NCBI RefSeq assembly: GCF_040807025.1 | Contig: NC_090942.1 | Location: 82,193,987-82,257,986 of the forward strand | DNA from: Struthio camelus | Lineage: Eukaryota; Chordata; Aves; Struthioniformes; Struthionidae | DNA: 64,000 nt | Direction of reading: 5' to 3' | Shown: positions 39,201 through 53,147 of the stretch, piece after piece | Position numbering within the stretch: the first letter of the stretch is position 1 | How the letters are laid out: every line of letters begins with the position of its first letter | The notes under the pieces: model-generated | Seen by the model: only the letters and a program-made list of their open reading frames with translations | Databases searched by the model: none | What the model was told of the DNA's origin: nothing | Position numbers and translations under genes: made by a program

Positions 39201-39595
39201 CCTGCAGTTAACTTATGAGGGTGAAATTTATGAAGTTTATCATTTTTTTTGCTTCTGGGCATAAACTGCCAGCTGAGCTTATGAAAGAATTTGTTTCTGC
39301 TCCTGCTTATTCCTCCAAGCCATTTGTGGGATGCTTTCACAGGGTGTGAGGCACCTGAGTAAGTTGCCGCTGGAGGGTAGGAGAGCAAACAGGAATGGTC
39401 AATAGTCTATTGTGGAGCAGTAGCTCCCCAGGCTAATTTTGATCCCTCCAGTTCGCCTCCATGCTGGAGGCAAATAATGCAGCTAGAGGGCTACCTTATA
39501 TAAAATCTTATTTGCAGCAAATTGTCAACACTCAGCAGTAATTTAGCCTCCAATCACTCCATGGCCACTTTTCCATACCAAATAAAACTCCTGAT

Positions 39596-39618
39596 TGTGT
39601 GTGTGTGTGTGTGTGTGT
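39596..39618. repeat. (GT)n microsatellite
   Basis: About eleven uninterrupted TG units, followed about 100 bp later by a long A-run (about 39714-39729). Confidence 0.95.
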
Positions 39619-42600
39619 CTTCTGCCATGTGAATATTTTAATATGAATTAAATTCAGGTGCTGTTTTCTCTGTGGTCACATTTATTTGCATATTCTCTTC
39701 TTGTCTTTTTGGTAAAAAAAAAAAAAAAACTAGGAAAAGGGGGAGGAGAAAAAGGTGTCTTGGACATTCCTGCTTTTTTAGCTTTTTCCATACTGTCTCT
39801 TCACAGAGAGATTATACATATACATGTTATGGCTAGAAGTAAATGCACAGGCATTAAGTACAGCAGCAGGTGTTTGGGGGATTGTTCATCTCTGGAATAT
39901 TTGCACAGCACCATTAAAACAATTAGCTGTTTGCCCTTGAGGACTAAGGTTTATAAAATGAAACACATTGCAACAAGGGTGGTTCTGACTGGAAGTGGCA
40001 CCAGTTGCATGAGGGTTTTTTTCTTTTCAGACTTGAAGCTTAAACTTATGACTTTATTTTTAAAGTGTTTGTCTTCTCCTTTTAAACATCTGGTCATACC
40101 AAAGAGGAACTTTGGATTTAGACTGCAAAACTATGTTTAGGCTTCAAGAGCGGAGGGAGACAGTACTACTGGTAAAGACGTTACATCAGAAGACAGAATT
40201 ATGAGTGGCTCTCTTCAGACAGAGATATGGTGTCTTCAGATAGGCTTGCAAGAGCATCAAACAGTCTTATCTCATGGCATTAAAAAAAAAGGGAGAACAT
40301 TCTGGATGCTTTGAATGATTAATATAACCACTAATGTTACTAAGAGCTCTAGCTGAACCCAAACAAAAGCAAGTAATGCTTTTTCTCCAGTTGGCTTCAA
40401 GAAGACAGTCAAGGGGTTAAATATGCTGATCTCAAAGCCCAGGATGAAGGATGGGGGACAGCTTATTCTGGTTATGAAAAAAGAGCTAGGAAAAAGCTCT
40501 AGTACATGATACTTAATAGTCAGAATGATGTGGCTTCCTACCTCTTTGAGGAACTTCTTTTTAACCTAATTCAAATGCCTCTTTTATTTACAAACTTCTG
40601 CAAACTTCCCTATTCCATTCACAACTTTATCCTGGAAGAGAGCAAGGTTCTGGAGATGCCATGAAATATGTTTTATCTTTCCTACTGATCTGGCTGTCTA
40701 TGGAAAGACCCTGAGCCCTGTCATATGCACTGCTAGGTTCTTGGATGGAGGTAGGTGGACAGGCACCAACTATCTGCATGGCAACTGCTTTCTGACATCT
40801 TGCAACTCAGGAGAAAGGCAAATTTAATATATGTCTATTAACCTTACCAGTCCCTTGAGTGACCATCCCTTTAAGTACTGGTGTGCTGAGATGAGTTGAG
40901 CAACTGGACAGACTACTACTGAATTACTAAAGAATATGAATTTCCTTGTGTTACAAGCCCGTGCTAGGCTGTCTGTGTTGGCAGCCCTTCAGACAAAAGG
41001 GTTTGCCCCATTACAGGTGCCCTGAGTTGAAAAAAATGGTCTTAGTAGCCCTGACCAGCCCCATCCAGTGCCTCCACCTATGCAGCCTCTCTGCCTATTT
41101 GTACAAAATCTCCATCTAAGCTCAGTATAGGGCCCCCAAAATGCCTGAGTGATGTTGTAGATATACCTGTCCTCTGAGTTACTGACCAGATTTCCAGAAT
41201 GGGCACCCCAGGTCTATGCTGTAGCTTTCTTTCTAGTCACATCTCCAGGACAGCTCCAGTCTGAACTGCATTGCTGGTGGTCTTGTCTCTGGCTCTGGCT
41301 CCTCCTGTTCTGACTTGCTGACTTAACTTCCTGGATGGTCCGCAGACCCACATCGTAGGGTCCAGTTCTGTCTTCAGAGACTGTTGTGTTATGCAGTAAA
41401 CATAGAATAAAGCGAGGTGCATTTAACATTTTCCTGTAACGGTGGGGATATTGCCTGGCATAGTCAAAGAGAGGAAGGGAGTGAGAATTGCAGCTGTGGT
41501 GATGTGCTACTTAGCATACTGTAGACTAGTTTACTGGTTGCACACCACTCAGTGGCATCTAGTTTCATTGCATCTATTCCTCTAGTTCAGACACGTAGCT
41601 GAACAACGTCCTGATTCTAGTTTTGTGCCAGAAGGGCAGCTTATAAACTGTTCTTAGACAATGTACAACCTCCTGCTTCCTTCCCGCGAAACCTCCTAGG
41701 GCTTAAATGTGCGGGGGTGGTGGAAAAGGGAGGGAGAAGAGAAGGAAGGATGAGAGGAGCAAATATTAATTGCCAGCCTTACTTGATGGAGAAAAAGACA
41801 GTAATAGTAAATGATGGATTTAATGGTAGAGAGGAAATGCCTCCATCCCACGAGCTATAGCTGCTTACGCGCACCTTGGCCAGGGTTCTGGCTACCTGAG
41901 GAAGAAGTGGCAGGTCCCTGGCTGTATTCAGCCAGATGAGAAGTCCACAAGTTGGGAGGAGTTGTCGCCTGGTGGATATAAAATGCTTACAGGTGCTTCC
42001 TGCTGCCTGCTCCAGCTCCAGCTCCAAGTTAGGAGGTGGGAGAGCTATGAATAAATGATGTAGTTGTGTCTGGAAGTTCTCAGGTGGCAGATGATCCCTT
42101 AGAGATTTCACAGTGAGTGTGGATCAGCGCAGTGAGCTGAATACGGAGCTGTGTGAGGGAGAGAACTGGGTGGCTATAGCAGGCTGCACTTTCCTCACCA
42201 GGAAAAAAGGACATGCATGAGTGCATGGTGGTGCTGGGTAAGGAATTGTTGCAAGTTTTTGTTTGTGGAATTTCTCACCGCTGTGTTTTCATGTTATCTG
42301 AAACACACTTTGAGCTTTGACTTGAAATAAACTCTTTAACATTCATTTGGAGGCATGCCCAAGGCATGGTGTAAAAGTTCTGCAGGAAAGATTTGTGTCA
42401 TGGTAGATCTTATGAAGTCCAAAAAAAGAGGCTTACCACATCTAGCGATGCTTGTAAGCAGAACTCTGTCCCCTTCACAAGGGAGATCATTTTCTCTCAG
42501 CCATCAGGGCTTTTTTCTCAGTTTTCTTCTTCGTTCTATTTATATCCTACTCTAGTTTAATTTTTTTTGGCCATCAGACAAGTAAGCAAGCCTTTTCTCT

Positions 42601-44396
42601 GCTGATCTTAAGGTGGAGCTTGTTTATATGTATACAAGATCTATAATTATATAGCAGTGTGATTCCCCATAAAACACCCCCTACTCTCCACGCCCGAAAT
42701 TCATATAGCACTTTTTTTTCTGCAAGGCCAGAAACACATTTAGAGTTTCTAGACAAAGCTATTTTGTGTATATATGACTTCCTCTCCCCTCTCAACCCTT
42801 CCCTCCCAATAAGAGAAAAAGGAGCAGAAAACAAGGAAAGCAGGGCAGCTGGGAAATCTTAAAGGACAGATTGCATTTCAAAACATTGTAATCTAAAAAT
42901 AACAGTTTTGATTTCTCCCTCCCTTTTTCTCTCTCTTTTTCTCTCTCTCCTCTTTCCTTCTTCCCCATAAAATTCCTTTTTTTTCTGAAGAAGACCAGTA
43001 CCCTAGGAATATATGAACTATGTAACACTTCAGTAGGATTGCTTTTGCTTGCATGGAGCAGTAATGCTTTAAAAAGTTGTGATTATAACGAAGAGCAAGC
43101 CTGAGACTACTGTGACTTGTGCAACATTATAGAATACTGTATGTTCATGCACACATGGGCATGTGTGGTAATAGTAATAAGATTAGAAAGTGTATACTCT
43201 CATGCCCCTTTCAGTTTGTGTCAGGACTTAGATAGTATTATGGATTTTGCATGAATTATTAAATATTTTGGCTTTGTGGACTTTGAACTTTCACAGGACA
43301 GTTCCAGTTGGAGTTTGTGCATCTGTCCTTCTTGTATGTAGATCAGAGGTTTTCAGTTGTACAAATTAGATTGGAGGGTTTGGGATTTTTTTTTTAAACT
43401 TTCATTGGTGTTTTCAAAAGCAGAAAAGAATTTTGCACCTTTTTGAGTGCCACTCTGCTGCAGGTAAAGAATGTAACAGCTTGAGAGAGTGCAGCTAGAG
43501 CCAATAATAATTTGACTGACATGTCTTGGCACTGAAATACCTATTAAAACTCACTCTGTCCTTTCAGGATGGAGATTTTACTTCTAGGCACTTGTTTGAG
43601 CTGAAAATTCACTCTCTTTATAGATCCAAAGAGCCTACATCAATGCTTATTTCAGTGTTTAGGCTGAAGATAGATTCTACAAAGGATCTAAAATTTCTGT
43701 TGATGATAGAATAAATCCTTCAGTGTCATGAAGTTTCCAAGCCGTGGAATTTTCCAAGCCCGATACGTACCAGGAACATATTTTCGTATGTAGCACACCA
43801 TACTTTTCCATACAGGGTCCCAAAGGTTCCTTGGAAAACTGCAGAGGATAGTAGATGATGATAACCTGGTAACAATTTTAGGAAAAAATATATTTACTTT
43901 AGAAAATTTATTGGAAATATGGCGATTTTCAATAGGTGTTAAATGTAGATCCTGATTATAACAAAAGTTCCTCATGGGGACAAATACCATCCGATATTTC
44001 ATGGGCATGCTTTCAGTGACAAGTAAGCCAATTCTACTCAGAAAACTTTGACAATATATACTCTTATTTCGCAGAAAGACAAGGCATTATGATGTGGTTA
44101 TATACAAATTATTTGATTTTACATGAGATATGTATACATTCAGAGCTAGTTCCAAAGTAAAATCACTGATATTCTTTCTATGGATTTGAGCAAGTTCCAG
44201 TAGGTGGGAGGTTAGCTCTCCTACCTACACTGCCAGTAACCAGAAGAGGTTTTTTTTAAAGAGCTGTTTATTACAAGGTATGGTAGAACAAAATTTTTCA
44301 ATACAACCCCCCTGTCTCCTGCAGCTTATAGTGCTAACACAGGTTTGTGGTGCCTGCTGGAATCTGCCTAGATTTCAAGGTAGAATTTTAAACATG

Positions 44397-44420
44397 CTGT
44401 TTGTTTGTTTGTTTGTTTTC
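44397..44420. repeat. (GTTT)n microsatellite
   Basis: Five to six tandem gttt units ending in a pyrimidine-rich run. Confidence 0.9.
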
Positions 44421-47400
44421 TTCTTTACATACAGTGCAAAAGATGATTTCAATTAGCATTTAGGACACTAAGTTGGTGTGTATGAGACCATGACATCTGT
44501 TTGACAGAGATTCCCATGTTTATTTTCTGCAGAATTAAGGATGTTTTGTCACAGAAGATGCTGTATACATGTAGGCAAATATGCATGCGTAAGTGCTGGG
44601 TTATAAAGAGTTTGACATCCCAAGGACTCTGTCTTACTGCTTTCATTATCATCTGCTCTGTGGCTATTGCTTTTTACCTGTATATTAACAGCATCATCTT
44701 AAGCTTTCCACAAGCGTTTTCCAATCCACTATAATCAAGGATGAATAAATTCATTTAAGCCTGCTATCTGCACAACCACTGTGCTTTTCTAAGAATCTAG
44801 AGACATGTAGAAATTTGAGGTGAGACCTTACCTTCCTGCATCACTATTCACTACAAACCTCTTGAAACAGAGATGAAATCTTTGAAATCAGATCCCTCTT
44901 GAGCTCCAAAAGATTGGTGTCTCCCTTACAGCTGTGTAACAGCTTTTATAAATCTGTTTGCTGAGAAATCACATGTAATTATCTAGGTGAGTATGCATAC
45001 CATCCAATTTGAGCAACTGAATTAGCTGGCTAGGTTAGCTGTATCCCTGGACTCCTCGTATAGGCAATTGTGTGACATGTTTCTCCAGAGGTCAACACAG
45101 ATCAAGAAGCTCTGTGATCATAACTGCCTCCAGTAGAACCTGTAGAAGGATTCCAGGGGGAATTAGGTGCCTGGGATTAGGTAGTACGATGGCTGCCACT
45201 GGTATCAAAATCCCGTGTACCTGGGGGCTTGTCTTAGGTCCTCCATGGAGCCTGCTGAGGACTTTGCCTCTCATAATAGAAGATGCTTAGGGGCTAGTTA
45301 GAATCTGAGTCATAAATGGTCAGACATGAAAGATAGCACAGACATACCTCCTTGTATAAGGAACCTGGATTTTCCACAAGTTCCTATTTTCTCAAAACCC
45401 ATGGAGAAAATGGAGCAGAGAAGAGCAATTGTTTTCCCGCTGCAGCCTACAGGAGAAGCAGCCAAATGCAAGCTACCTCAGTGCTCTGTGATTTGCAGTG
45501 TTGTAGAACATGCGCATAAAGCACAGTGAACTAGTCCTTGCAATTTCCATGAGTTTGATTCACCTTTCATGCAGTTTTATTTGTAGTTGCACTCCAGTGT
45601 TTCTGCATGATTGTATCACAAGCAAAAATATTTTTTTCCTAAAGCAATAATAATAACTTTTGAAATTCATTGCATCTAAACAAGCTTCCCTGGAGGAAAA
45701 TATTATTTTCCCGTTCCTCTCTATTACACAATTTAACAAAGATTTACAAAGAAGTATATATACTGTACAGATTTACTTGGGTTAGAAATCTTTGTTTGTT
45801 AATGAGACTCCATCTTAGATGTGTAGTTTTTAAAACACTTCTTTGAATGAGCAAAAAGTGCATTTATGTAAGGAAAGGTGGAAATTATAACAAAATTTTG
45901 GTTGAATTAGGAAAAAAGCTTTAACATGCCACAGATAATATGAATCTTACTATTTCTTTCAAAGAAGGCAGGCCATATTCCTCCTAAAACAGTCTGAGCT
46001 TCAGCCTATTTTGTCCCTAGAGGTCTATGGGCTCTCCAGTGTTCCAGTTCAATCATCTGACAGTGCAGGACATTCAACTATCCTACTCGTACACCTTTGA
46101 CAATTTCATGGGGTGGGTGGGAGAGAGAATGTATTCTGAGGTATGTTTTCAGGAAGGGTCCTAAAAACCTGTTAGCACAATGATATCCTACTTCATTTGT
46201 AGCAAGAACTCTTTTTTTTCCCATTGGTACCAAGGTTCTGCTTTTCCACTGATGCGATAGGAACTCTCTCTGAAGTTTGATCAGTGTGCATGAGAGCAAA
46301 ACTTGGGCTTCAAGATGTGTGAAACAAAAGAAAAACCCACATACTTTATTTTCCAGTTACCTCATTTAATTTCACAATAAAGAGAGTAGAAATCTTGTGA
46401 TTCTGCAGTCACCAGTGCTGTGATAACTGCATGTCCCTTGCTTCAAGCATGAAAGGCTGGGCTCATCTAAGTGTAGCTGGATACAATATAGATGACCGTA
46501 CCTGAATGGGTCACACGGGGCTCTATTTACAGTCATAAGCAAGCCAGTATAATCAGTAGTTTCTAGAACATGATTTATCCCATCCTAAGCTAGACAACTA
46601 AAACAAGTTTGTAAAAGTACCGCTTCCTCTTCATTAATTATTGAGGGAGCTTGGAGGTACTCATTTGGCTACAGAATGAAACCTACTGTGTAAACACTGA
46701 AAGTTAGGGGAGATGAACCCACCACTGATAGCCCCAGCGAACATCAATTACAAAATTCAACTTCTATGTCTGTCCCTAATATAGAGCATATACAGGCAAA
46801 AATAGAGTTGATAGTATTTATTGTGACAGCTGATGGTGATGATTTGACTTCTTCTATTAAATAGATGACTCATCTACAATTTGTTTTTAGATTGTCTAGA
46901 TTATGTATATTTAAAGTCCTTTGGGGATTTTAACTCTGCATTTCATCTGTGACATGGAAAAGGGTAGCTACATAGAACATAAGAAAAATCAAAAAGCAAA
47001 CCAAAAGGTTTCCCAGGCTCTGTGAAACACAGAGTCAGATGCCCTGACAAGCCAGGCAACACGTAAATATTCTCATCATCTCAATTTTAGACAAATAACG
47101 GCTGGCAGTAAGCTCTTCTTCGGTGTTAGGGATTTGTTTTCTAAAGGAATAGTAGGGATATTCAGGTGGCATTTCTGACACTGCTACTAAGATTGAAATA
47201 GCTACATAGTGGATCTACTGGAATTACTCTGCCTACCTGAGAAAAAAGAGGGAAAAAAAGTGTATGCTTTCTGGTAGGATCAGGTGTTGGAGATAGATTT
47301 CCTGAGGGCACCCCAATTATAGGATCAGAAATCCGTACTGAAACTCAGCAAATGTCAACCAGCATTCAGACCTCTATTTCTGGATAAACACCTGTTGGTT

Positions 47401-47547
47401 ATACAGACATGAACCATATCCTGGGTGCTGAGCTCTCCATATTATTATTTCTGTGGTTTCAAAAATTTCCCCTTTCCCTCAGTAATGTATGCTAGAGATT
47501 GGATCACATCTCTCCACTGTCTCTCCAGAGACGTACCTCTCTTCAGG

Positions 47548-47582
47548 AAAAAAAAAAAAAACACACACACACACACACACAC
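47548..47582. repeat. Poly-A followed by (AC)n microsatellite
   Basis: About fourteen A residues run directly into about eleven AC units, then a purine-rich GAA/A tail to about 47610. A-rich runs joined to dinucleotide repeats often mark old retroelement tails, but no element body is recognisable upstream. Confidence 0.95.
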
Positions 47583-48606
47583 AGAAAAAGAAGAAGAAAA
47601 AAAAGAAAAACACTGAACCTTCTTTCTTCCACACTAAAAGACCTTTGTCCCAAACCACACATGTAGATTTCAAACAGAAAATAATATGAAAGCACAGTGC
47701 TTCCTTTATAGCAGACCTTATGTGCCTTATGCAGCTTTCTGAGTTCCTGTGTCCATGGATTTATGATGTGCTCTACACTTTCCACATTCTCAGTGTTGTT
47801 TTCCCACATTTGAAGGAGAAATGATCAAGAGATTTGTGCTGGAGTGAAATTTATTCTGTCTTAAGCTGTGTAAAGGTTCCAAATTCACCACAGCATGGAA
47901 AATAGAAATGCTGTAAGCATCTTGGGCCCTTCCCAGGCATGCAGACACCGTGCCTTCTGTAGAAATGAACATTACATTCTTGTAATTACTGTTCTTGTCA
48001 GAACTGCTTTTACTCCTAATAGATCAGGTAAATATGAACTGAGCATATGTTACAATGCCCAGAGGATCATTTCTGCATGGGAAAATAGCCCCCAAACCAA
48101 CGAACAGTTGCACTCCTCTGCTGGGTTGGGAGGATGGTTGGGCTTTCTGAGTGTTTAGGGAAAACTGCAGAGATAGACCATCGGGATTCCAAGGGGCTCC
48201 TTTGTTTTGGGGGAGGAGAGCTGTAATTTATTTTTTTTAACTCTTTTAAAAAGCGTTTTAGGATTGTGGTGAATGGGGCCAAGCATGGTCAGTTTTGGTA
48301 GTGTCATCATGCACAGAAACTTGTGAGTGAGTTTCAAAGTTCAGGTGCTGAACTCACTCTCCTGCTCTGTGGATACTCTGGTAAGGCTCTGTATTGTAAG
48401 CCCTCACTTCCACAGCAGTTCCTAATAGTGGTATTGCCAGACTGGCTTCCATACTGCTTAGAAAGGAGCCATCTCAGTGCCTCCTGGGTAACTTTGAGTA
48501 CTGCTTTGAAAAGCTGGTGATTGTAGACATGGTCTGGTACTGCAAACTGAGGAATACTCTAATTCCTCTGAAGTACCTCTGTGGTTTGCCAACTGCCCTT
48601 TCCACG

Positions 48607-48630
48607 AAAAAAACAAAACAAAACAAAACA
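48607..48630. repeat. (AAAAC)n short tandem repeat
   Basis: Four tandem aaaac units following an A-run. Confidence 0.9.
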
Positions 48631-48854
48631 AGTAAAAGTAAAGGACAATTTTATTTTTACTTCACAATTAGAAAACAGACATACAGAAATAAAAGGAAAC
48701 CACACATACAATTACTCTTTCCTTAGATCAACTATTAAGAAGCTAACAAATTCTGAAGACATTTACGTAGCTGGGATCAATCCTTACTCAAGATTCCTGG
48801 GCATTACTTATATAGAAAGGAATTGAGACTTGATGAGAGACTTCTCCTTATATA

Positions 48855-48890
48855 TCTGTGTGCTCCTTGGGCAAGTAGTTGCAGCTTCAA
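48855..48890 (+). repeat. Possible MIR/CORE-SINE core fragment
   Basis: ctgtgtgctccttgggcaag followed by tagttgcagctt resembles the MIR block ctgtgtgaccttgggcaag plus tcacttaacctc. Only about 25 bp match, so this is tentative. Confidence 0.3.
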
Positions 48891-50495
48891 AGAACTTTTG
48901 TAATTCATAACTTAATTAGGATGCCAGTTTTTAACAGTGCTATTAAAAGATTACTGACCTCTCTTGTCTAATTTTAGAAATATCAATGTCTGTTTGGCAT
49001 GGCTAGGTGGATCTATTTTCTGATCAGAGAATAAACATAACTTGCTAATGACTGTGCTAGTACTTAATGGACTACAGATCTATTTATAATTATGAAGGAA
49101 AATTTCCTGCCTAGGATTGTCAAGCGTGTGCTAATGTTCAAACATTTGTACATAACCGGTATACACGGAAGCCTATAATTTAAAGAAACGTATAAAGCGA
49201 TAACAATACTTTATTATCTTTTCTGTGTTTACATAATTTTTGCACTTCATTATTATCTCGCTAATCCAGATTGAACATGGCAGCAATCAATGAAATACGA
49301 GGTGAGAACTAGTCTGGGGAATAAACATGCCTTGCTTTGGCTTGGAGGGATATTGTGATTTCCAGCCTAATATTTTCCCCATTCTGTTCCTTTTTTGTTT
49401 TGTTATTGTATAGGGATTTTTAGACTACAGCCACTGACAGCTGCAGTGAAGAACATTCACTCTAATATAGGCTAGCCAGATTGTGGGCAAGTGCTAGGTA
49501 AGTGTCTCTTTGACTACATAATCCATGGACAGAGTTGAAGTCCCCTCAGTCAACCCTTCAGAAGAAGAATGAAGGATATAATAATTGCTTGAACAAAATG
49601 GAGACTGATGATCACATATTCATTTTTTATATTATTGTTATTCTAATATGTTAAAGTTAATAAATTGTTCAGTTAAGGAAAAGAAACTTTGATTCCAAAT
49701 ATTGATTTAAGTTAAGTCAGCTTGTGATCATGCTAACTGATAATCATTTCTTACTGTGTCTCACTGAGCCCTGAAGTTTCTCTAAAACAAAAAAGAATCA
49801 GGGGGGATTAACCCAAGGCCTACAGCCCACTTATATCCCACTTAGTCACTAGGCTTCCCAATTTTACCTTATGGAACAGCTCATAGCGTCAAAGAAAGAA
49901 GACACAGTCCCATGAACCTTGGTTGCTTTGATCCTTGCTAAATACATAGCTGTGCCAGGCCATGCTAGAATTGTCAGTCAATTTAGGTTCTGCTCTAATG
50001 CTTTCAAACTGAATAGCAGTATATTTCTCTATCCTGATCTTTTGCTTTCAAAGCCAGCAGAAGCTGCAGAGAAGGCATATTTGGCTCCATCAGGAAGGAT
50101 ATTAGTGCTTTTGTTTGGTTTGAATCTCTCACCTCACCCCCCTTGCCAATCAACAATCATCATGACAGGCTCTGAAGAGAATTTTCTCGAGGTCTCCTTG
50201 AAGGAAAGATGATGCCAGTGATCGGGCAAGGGGGGTAGTCATGCCTCAGAAACCAGCATGGCTCTACCACACCTACCCACAAAAAAAATAATAATATGAA
50301 TGGTAAAATTAGGGTTGGAAATAAGTAGTGCAATGCTGTGACCACAAATACAGCACACATAAAAACTAGAGAAACTAACATGGCAACAAAATGTGCTGGG
50401 ATCTCAGCAGAAGAAAAAGAGACCTTGGAACAACTCAGGGAGGTAAGATAAACTGGAAAAGCAAAACATTGCATTAGCAGTTATTCTAGTATCTT

Positions 50496-50510
50496 GCAGT
50501 AGATGGCACT
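50496..50510 (+). promoter_or_regulatory. CTCF-like motif
   Basis: gcagtagatggcact fits the vertebrate CTCF core CCASYAGRKGGCRSY at every position but the first. CTCF sites commonly mark loop anchors and insulators, and their orientation matters for loop formation. A single motif match in 64 kb may be chance, and occupancy cannot be read from sequence. Confidence 0.35.
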
Positions 50511-53147
50511 GTGGAATTCCCATGGTCCACTATGATTTGTGAGATTGAAGCAGGAGTAATTTTAAAATCTGTCTTTTCCTCTTCAAGGGATGTGATCAAG
50601 GACATTAAGAGTGAAAAACTAACTTAATTGAATAAAACTTCCCCAAAGAGATAAATAAAAAGCATGTAGTTAAACTAAAAAATAATAATTTAAAGGGCAG
50701 TAGCAGAAACTGAATTGAGAACAGGGTTTCTTGTCTATTACACAGGCACTAAAGACACTATATCGGTCTCAGTGATTTGCATGTGGAGTTGAAAATGAAT
50801 GTATGGAATTTCAAGTCAAAACTTGAGGCACCAACAGAAACTGTCTGTCTTTCGTAACATGAGAAAACAGAAGAGAGAGAAAATCCTGGAGCGCCTCTCG
50901 TTCACAGGGAACTTACTGCCTGTGCAAATTATATGGACTAATGTGATGATCTTTCCTTGGAGCATGCGTTGGAATGGTATTTTGATAATGCTGTTTAATG
51001 TTGGTGATTCTCTCAGTATGTGATGGTTTGTTCAAAGATCAAATTCCTCTGACCTGGAACAGGAAACCCAGAAGCTTCCATGACTTGTGCTCAAAGAGAG
51101 TGGCATGAAGATGTGAACCAAAGATGTGATAGAAGATCTCAGATCAAAAGGTAAATAATGTATTTAGAAAGCAGCATAAACAAGAAAGACCTTTCTTTGT
51201 TTTGACTAACAATTTTTGCATGGCCGGTGTGGGCAAAGCTGGACAAATCTACTCTACCACTGATTTCCACTCCACCACAAAGCTGCATCCTTGAGCCAAT
51301 GCAGGCTCTGGAGTCCAAAGAAACTTCTCATTTGAAAGACAGTCTTCTCATTTGAAAGACAGTAGGGCGTTCCAAAGCATACATACACTTTATATATCTA
51401 AGGTAGAGCTGGCAGTATTACCTGTTGATATTTTTAGTGAACTTTGAACTTATTGAATTATAATAATTTGATGTGACATCTTCCACACTAAGTGTCTGCC
51501 TTAATGCGCGTGATTGTTTCTAAGTTTTATTGTATCCACAATGATGAGTAGATATGGGGAACAAGGAAGCTGTGTTAGGTTAGATTTTTCACAATACCCA
51601 ACGCTCTCCTGAATGCCTTATTTTGGTATGTCATTGCAATATTTTCCCTTACAACTATTCCTTTGTAAGCATCAATGCTTTAATTGTCCATGCAAATTAA
51701 GGACACATAATTGCCTTGGCATTTTCAAAAAACTAAGTCTCAGTGCAGAATTTTGTTTTGCTCATTATATTCAATATGGTTTTAAAGGCCTATACAACAG
51801 GTTTCCTACAACGTCTACGAGAATTTTTTTGCAAGTTAAGGTTTTGATTGTCATAAATTTTTCCCCACTTGTGTTTATGGAATTAAATTGTCCCCTTAAA
51901 AAAAAAAGAAGAAAGAAGTTCTTATTGTGCTTCTAATTGTTTTAACATCTGAGTTTATATGTTCACTAGCGTATGGCAGTGGAAAGCATAATCTCTACCC
52001 CAAGGAACTTGGCATGTTCGAACAGGAAACATGACAGTTTTATGCCCTGATGCATATGCAGTGGATTCCAGTTCTGACAAAAGTAGATAGGTCTGTAAGA
52101 AATCTATGAGGCCTTTTTTATCAATCTTATGATGAATGAATGAATTATTGTGGAAAAGCCTTGAGGAGCTAGAATTTTCAAAAGTGAACATTGATCAGGC
52201 TTCAGCTCCTGGCCACCTCACTTCTAGCACAGAGGGTAAAAGAGGAACTACAGGTCTCATGGCTTTAAGCTGGATTGATGAAGCCCTGTGTGTCTTAGCT
52301 GAGTATGAAAAAACGAGGACCAGAAAACTCAATGTCTCTTTGCAAAGCTTATCTTCTACTTGAACAAATGTATTTGGAAAGGGACAAATAGCCTAATCAT
52401 TGCTTTTTAAAGAAATCATCGTCTGTCTGTCTGAAATCTCTCTCCATGCTGTAATAACCATTAACAGAATCTCTTACTGTAAACACTATTTTTCCATCTT
52501 TATTTCTCACTTTTATATTTTGTATATATAGTAGTTCTGGGGTATAATTAGCTCTACTATATCCTGAGATGGTCAGCTACTTTTTCATACCAGTTATGTG
52601 ACAAAGGAATTAATGGAGAGATAGAAAGATTTCTTTCTCTTCATTTTTTTTTTGGTAAGGAATGTTCACCACAGGACCAAGGGCAACTCCTCTGGCAAGT
52701 CTGCCTGTGCTTTCTGAATATTTATTTAGTATCATTGTTTAGTATTGAATCCTTTGATTAATTTTTAGTGACAGTAACTTCAAAAAAAAAAAAAAAGAAA
52801 TTACACAGCTTCAAAAAGTATGTGGGCAAATTCATGGCAGAAGAATCTACTAAGGCTATTAAATACAAAACCAGAAAGTCCCTAAACTGCAAATTTCTGG
52901 AAGTTGAAAGAATGTTCCAAGGAAGTATCACTGTATCTCTTTCTTATAATTTTCCTTGGGCATCTGCTTTTGGCCGGTATTGGAGACAGGGTATTGAGCC
53001 AGACAGATCTTTGGTCTAACTCAGCACAGTTACAACAGATTTACGGATGTGTCATGAGAAAGACATGACAAAGGCAGGGATGCAGGTGAAGAGGTGCTTG
53101 TTCTGTTATAGATAACACACTTGTTCTCTCTTCTCCTCGCCTCTCCT
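50511..53147. other. Gene-free stretch
   Basis: No gene was found. A perfect 20-bp tandem duplication lies at 51324-51363. An A-run lies at 52782-52796. A 75-codon frame at 52136-52363 (+) has protein-like composition, but no convincing splice acceptor precedes it. Confidence 0.45.
51324..51363. repeat. Perfect 20-bp tandem duplication
   Basis: cttctcatttgaaagacagt occurs twice in direct succession with no mismatch. The identity suggests a recent slippage or duplication event. Confidence 0.97.

Larger units (their letters stand above)
33288..50495. other. Gene-free stretch with simple repeats
   Basis: No gene can be supported in these 17 kb. The larger frames show no domain: 106 codons at 37746-38066 (+), 107 at 39065-39388 (-), 160 at 39658-40140 (+, containing an A-run) and 110 at 41779-42111 (-). 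Simple repeats are (GT)n at 39596-39618, (GTTT)n at 44397-44420, A-run plus (AC)n at 47548-47582, and (AAAAC)n at 48607-48630. A pyrimidine-rich stretch lies at 42914-42966. A weak CR1-like echo near 36904-36945 is discussed under rejected items. Confidence 0.5.

Noticed and set aside
39658..40140. 160-codon plus-strand frame
   Set aside because: Passes through a long A-run and shows no domain. It is most likely chance between a microsatellite and unique sequence.
41779..42111. 110-codon minus-strand frame with Leu/Pro-rich sequence
   Set aside because: Arises from short agctcc-like repeats. No acceptor or domain supports it.
48067..48337. Overlapping short frames on the minus strand
   Set aside because: Two different frames overlap, no domain is seen, and a T-rich run in the middle explains the Lys/Asn-rich peptide.
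52136..52363. 75-codon plus-strand frame with protein-like composition
   Set aside because: No pyrimidine tract or acceptor precedes it and no consensus donor lies within it.
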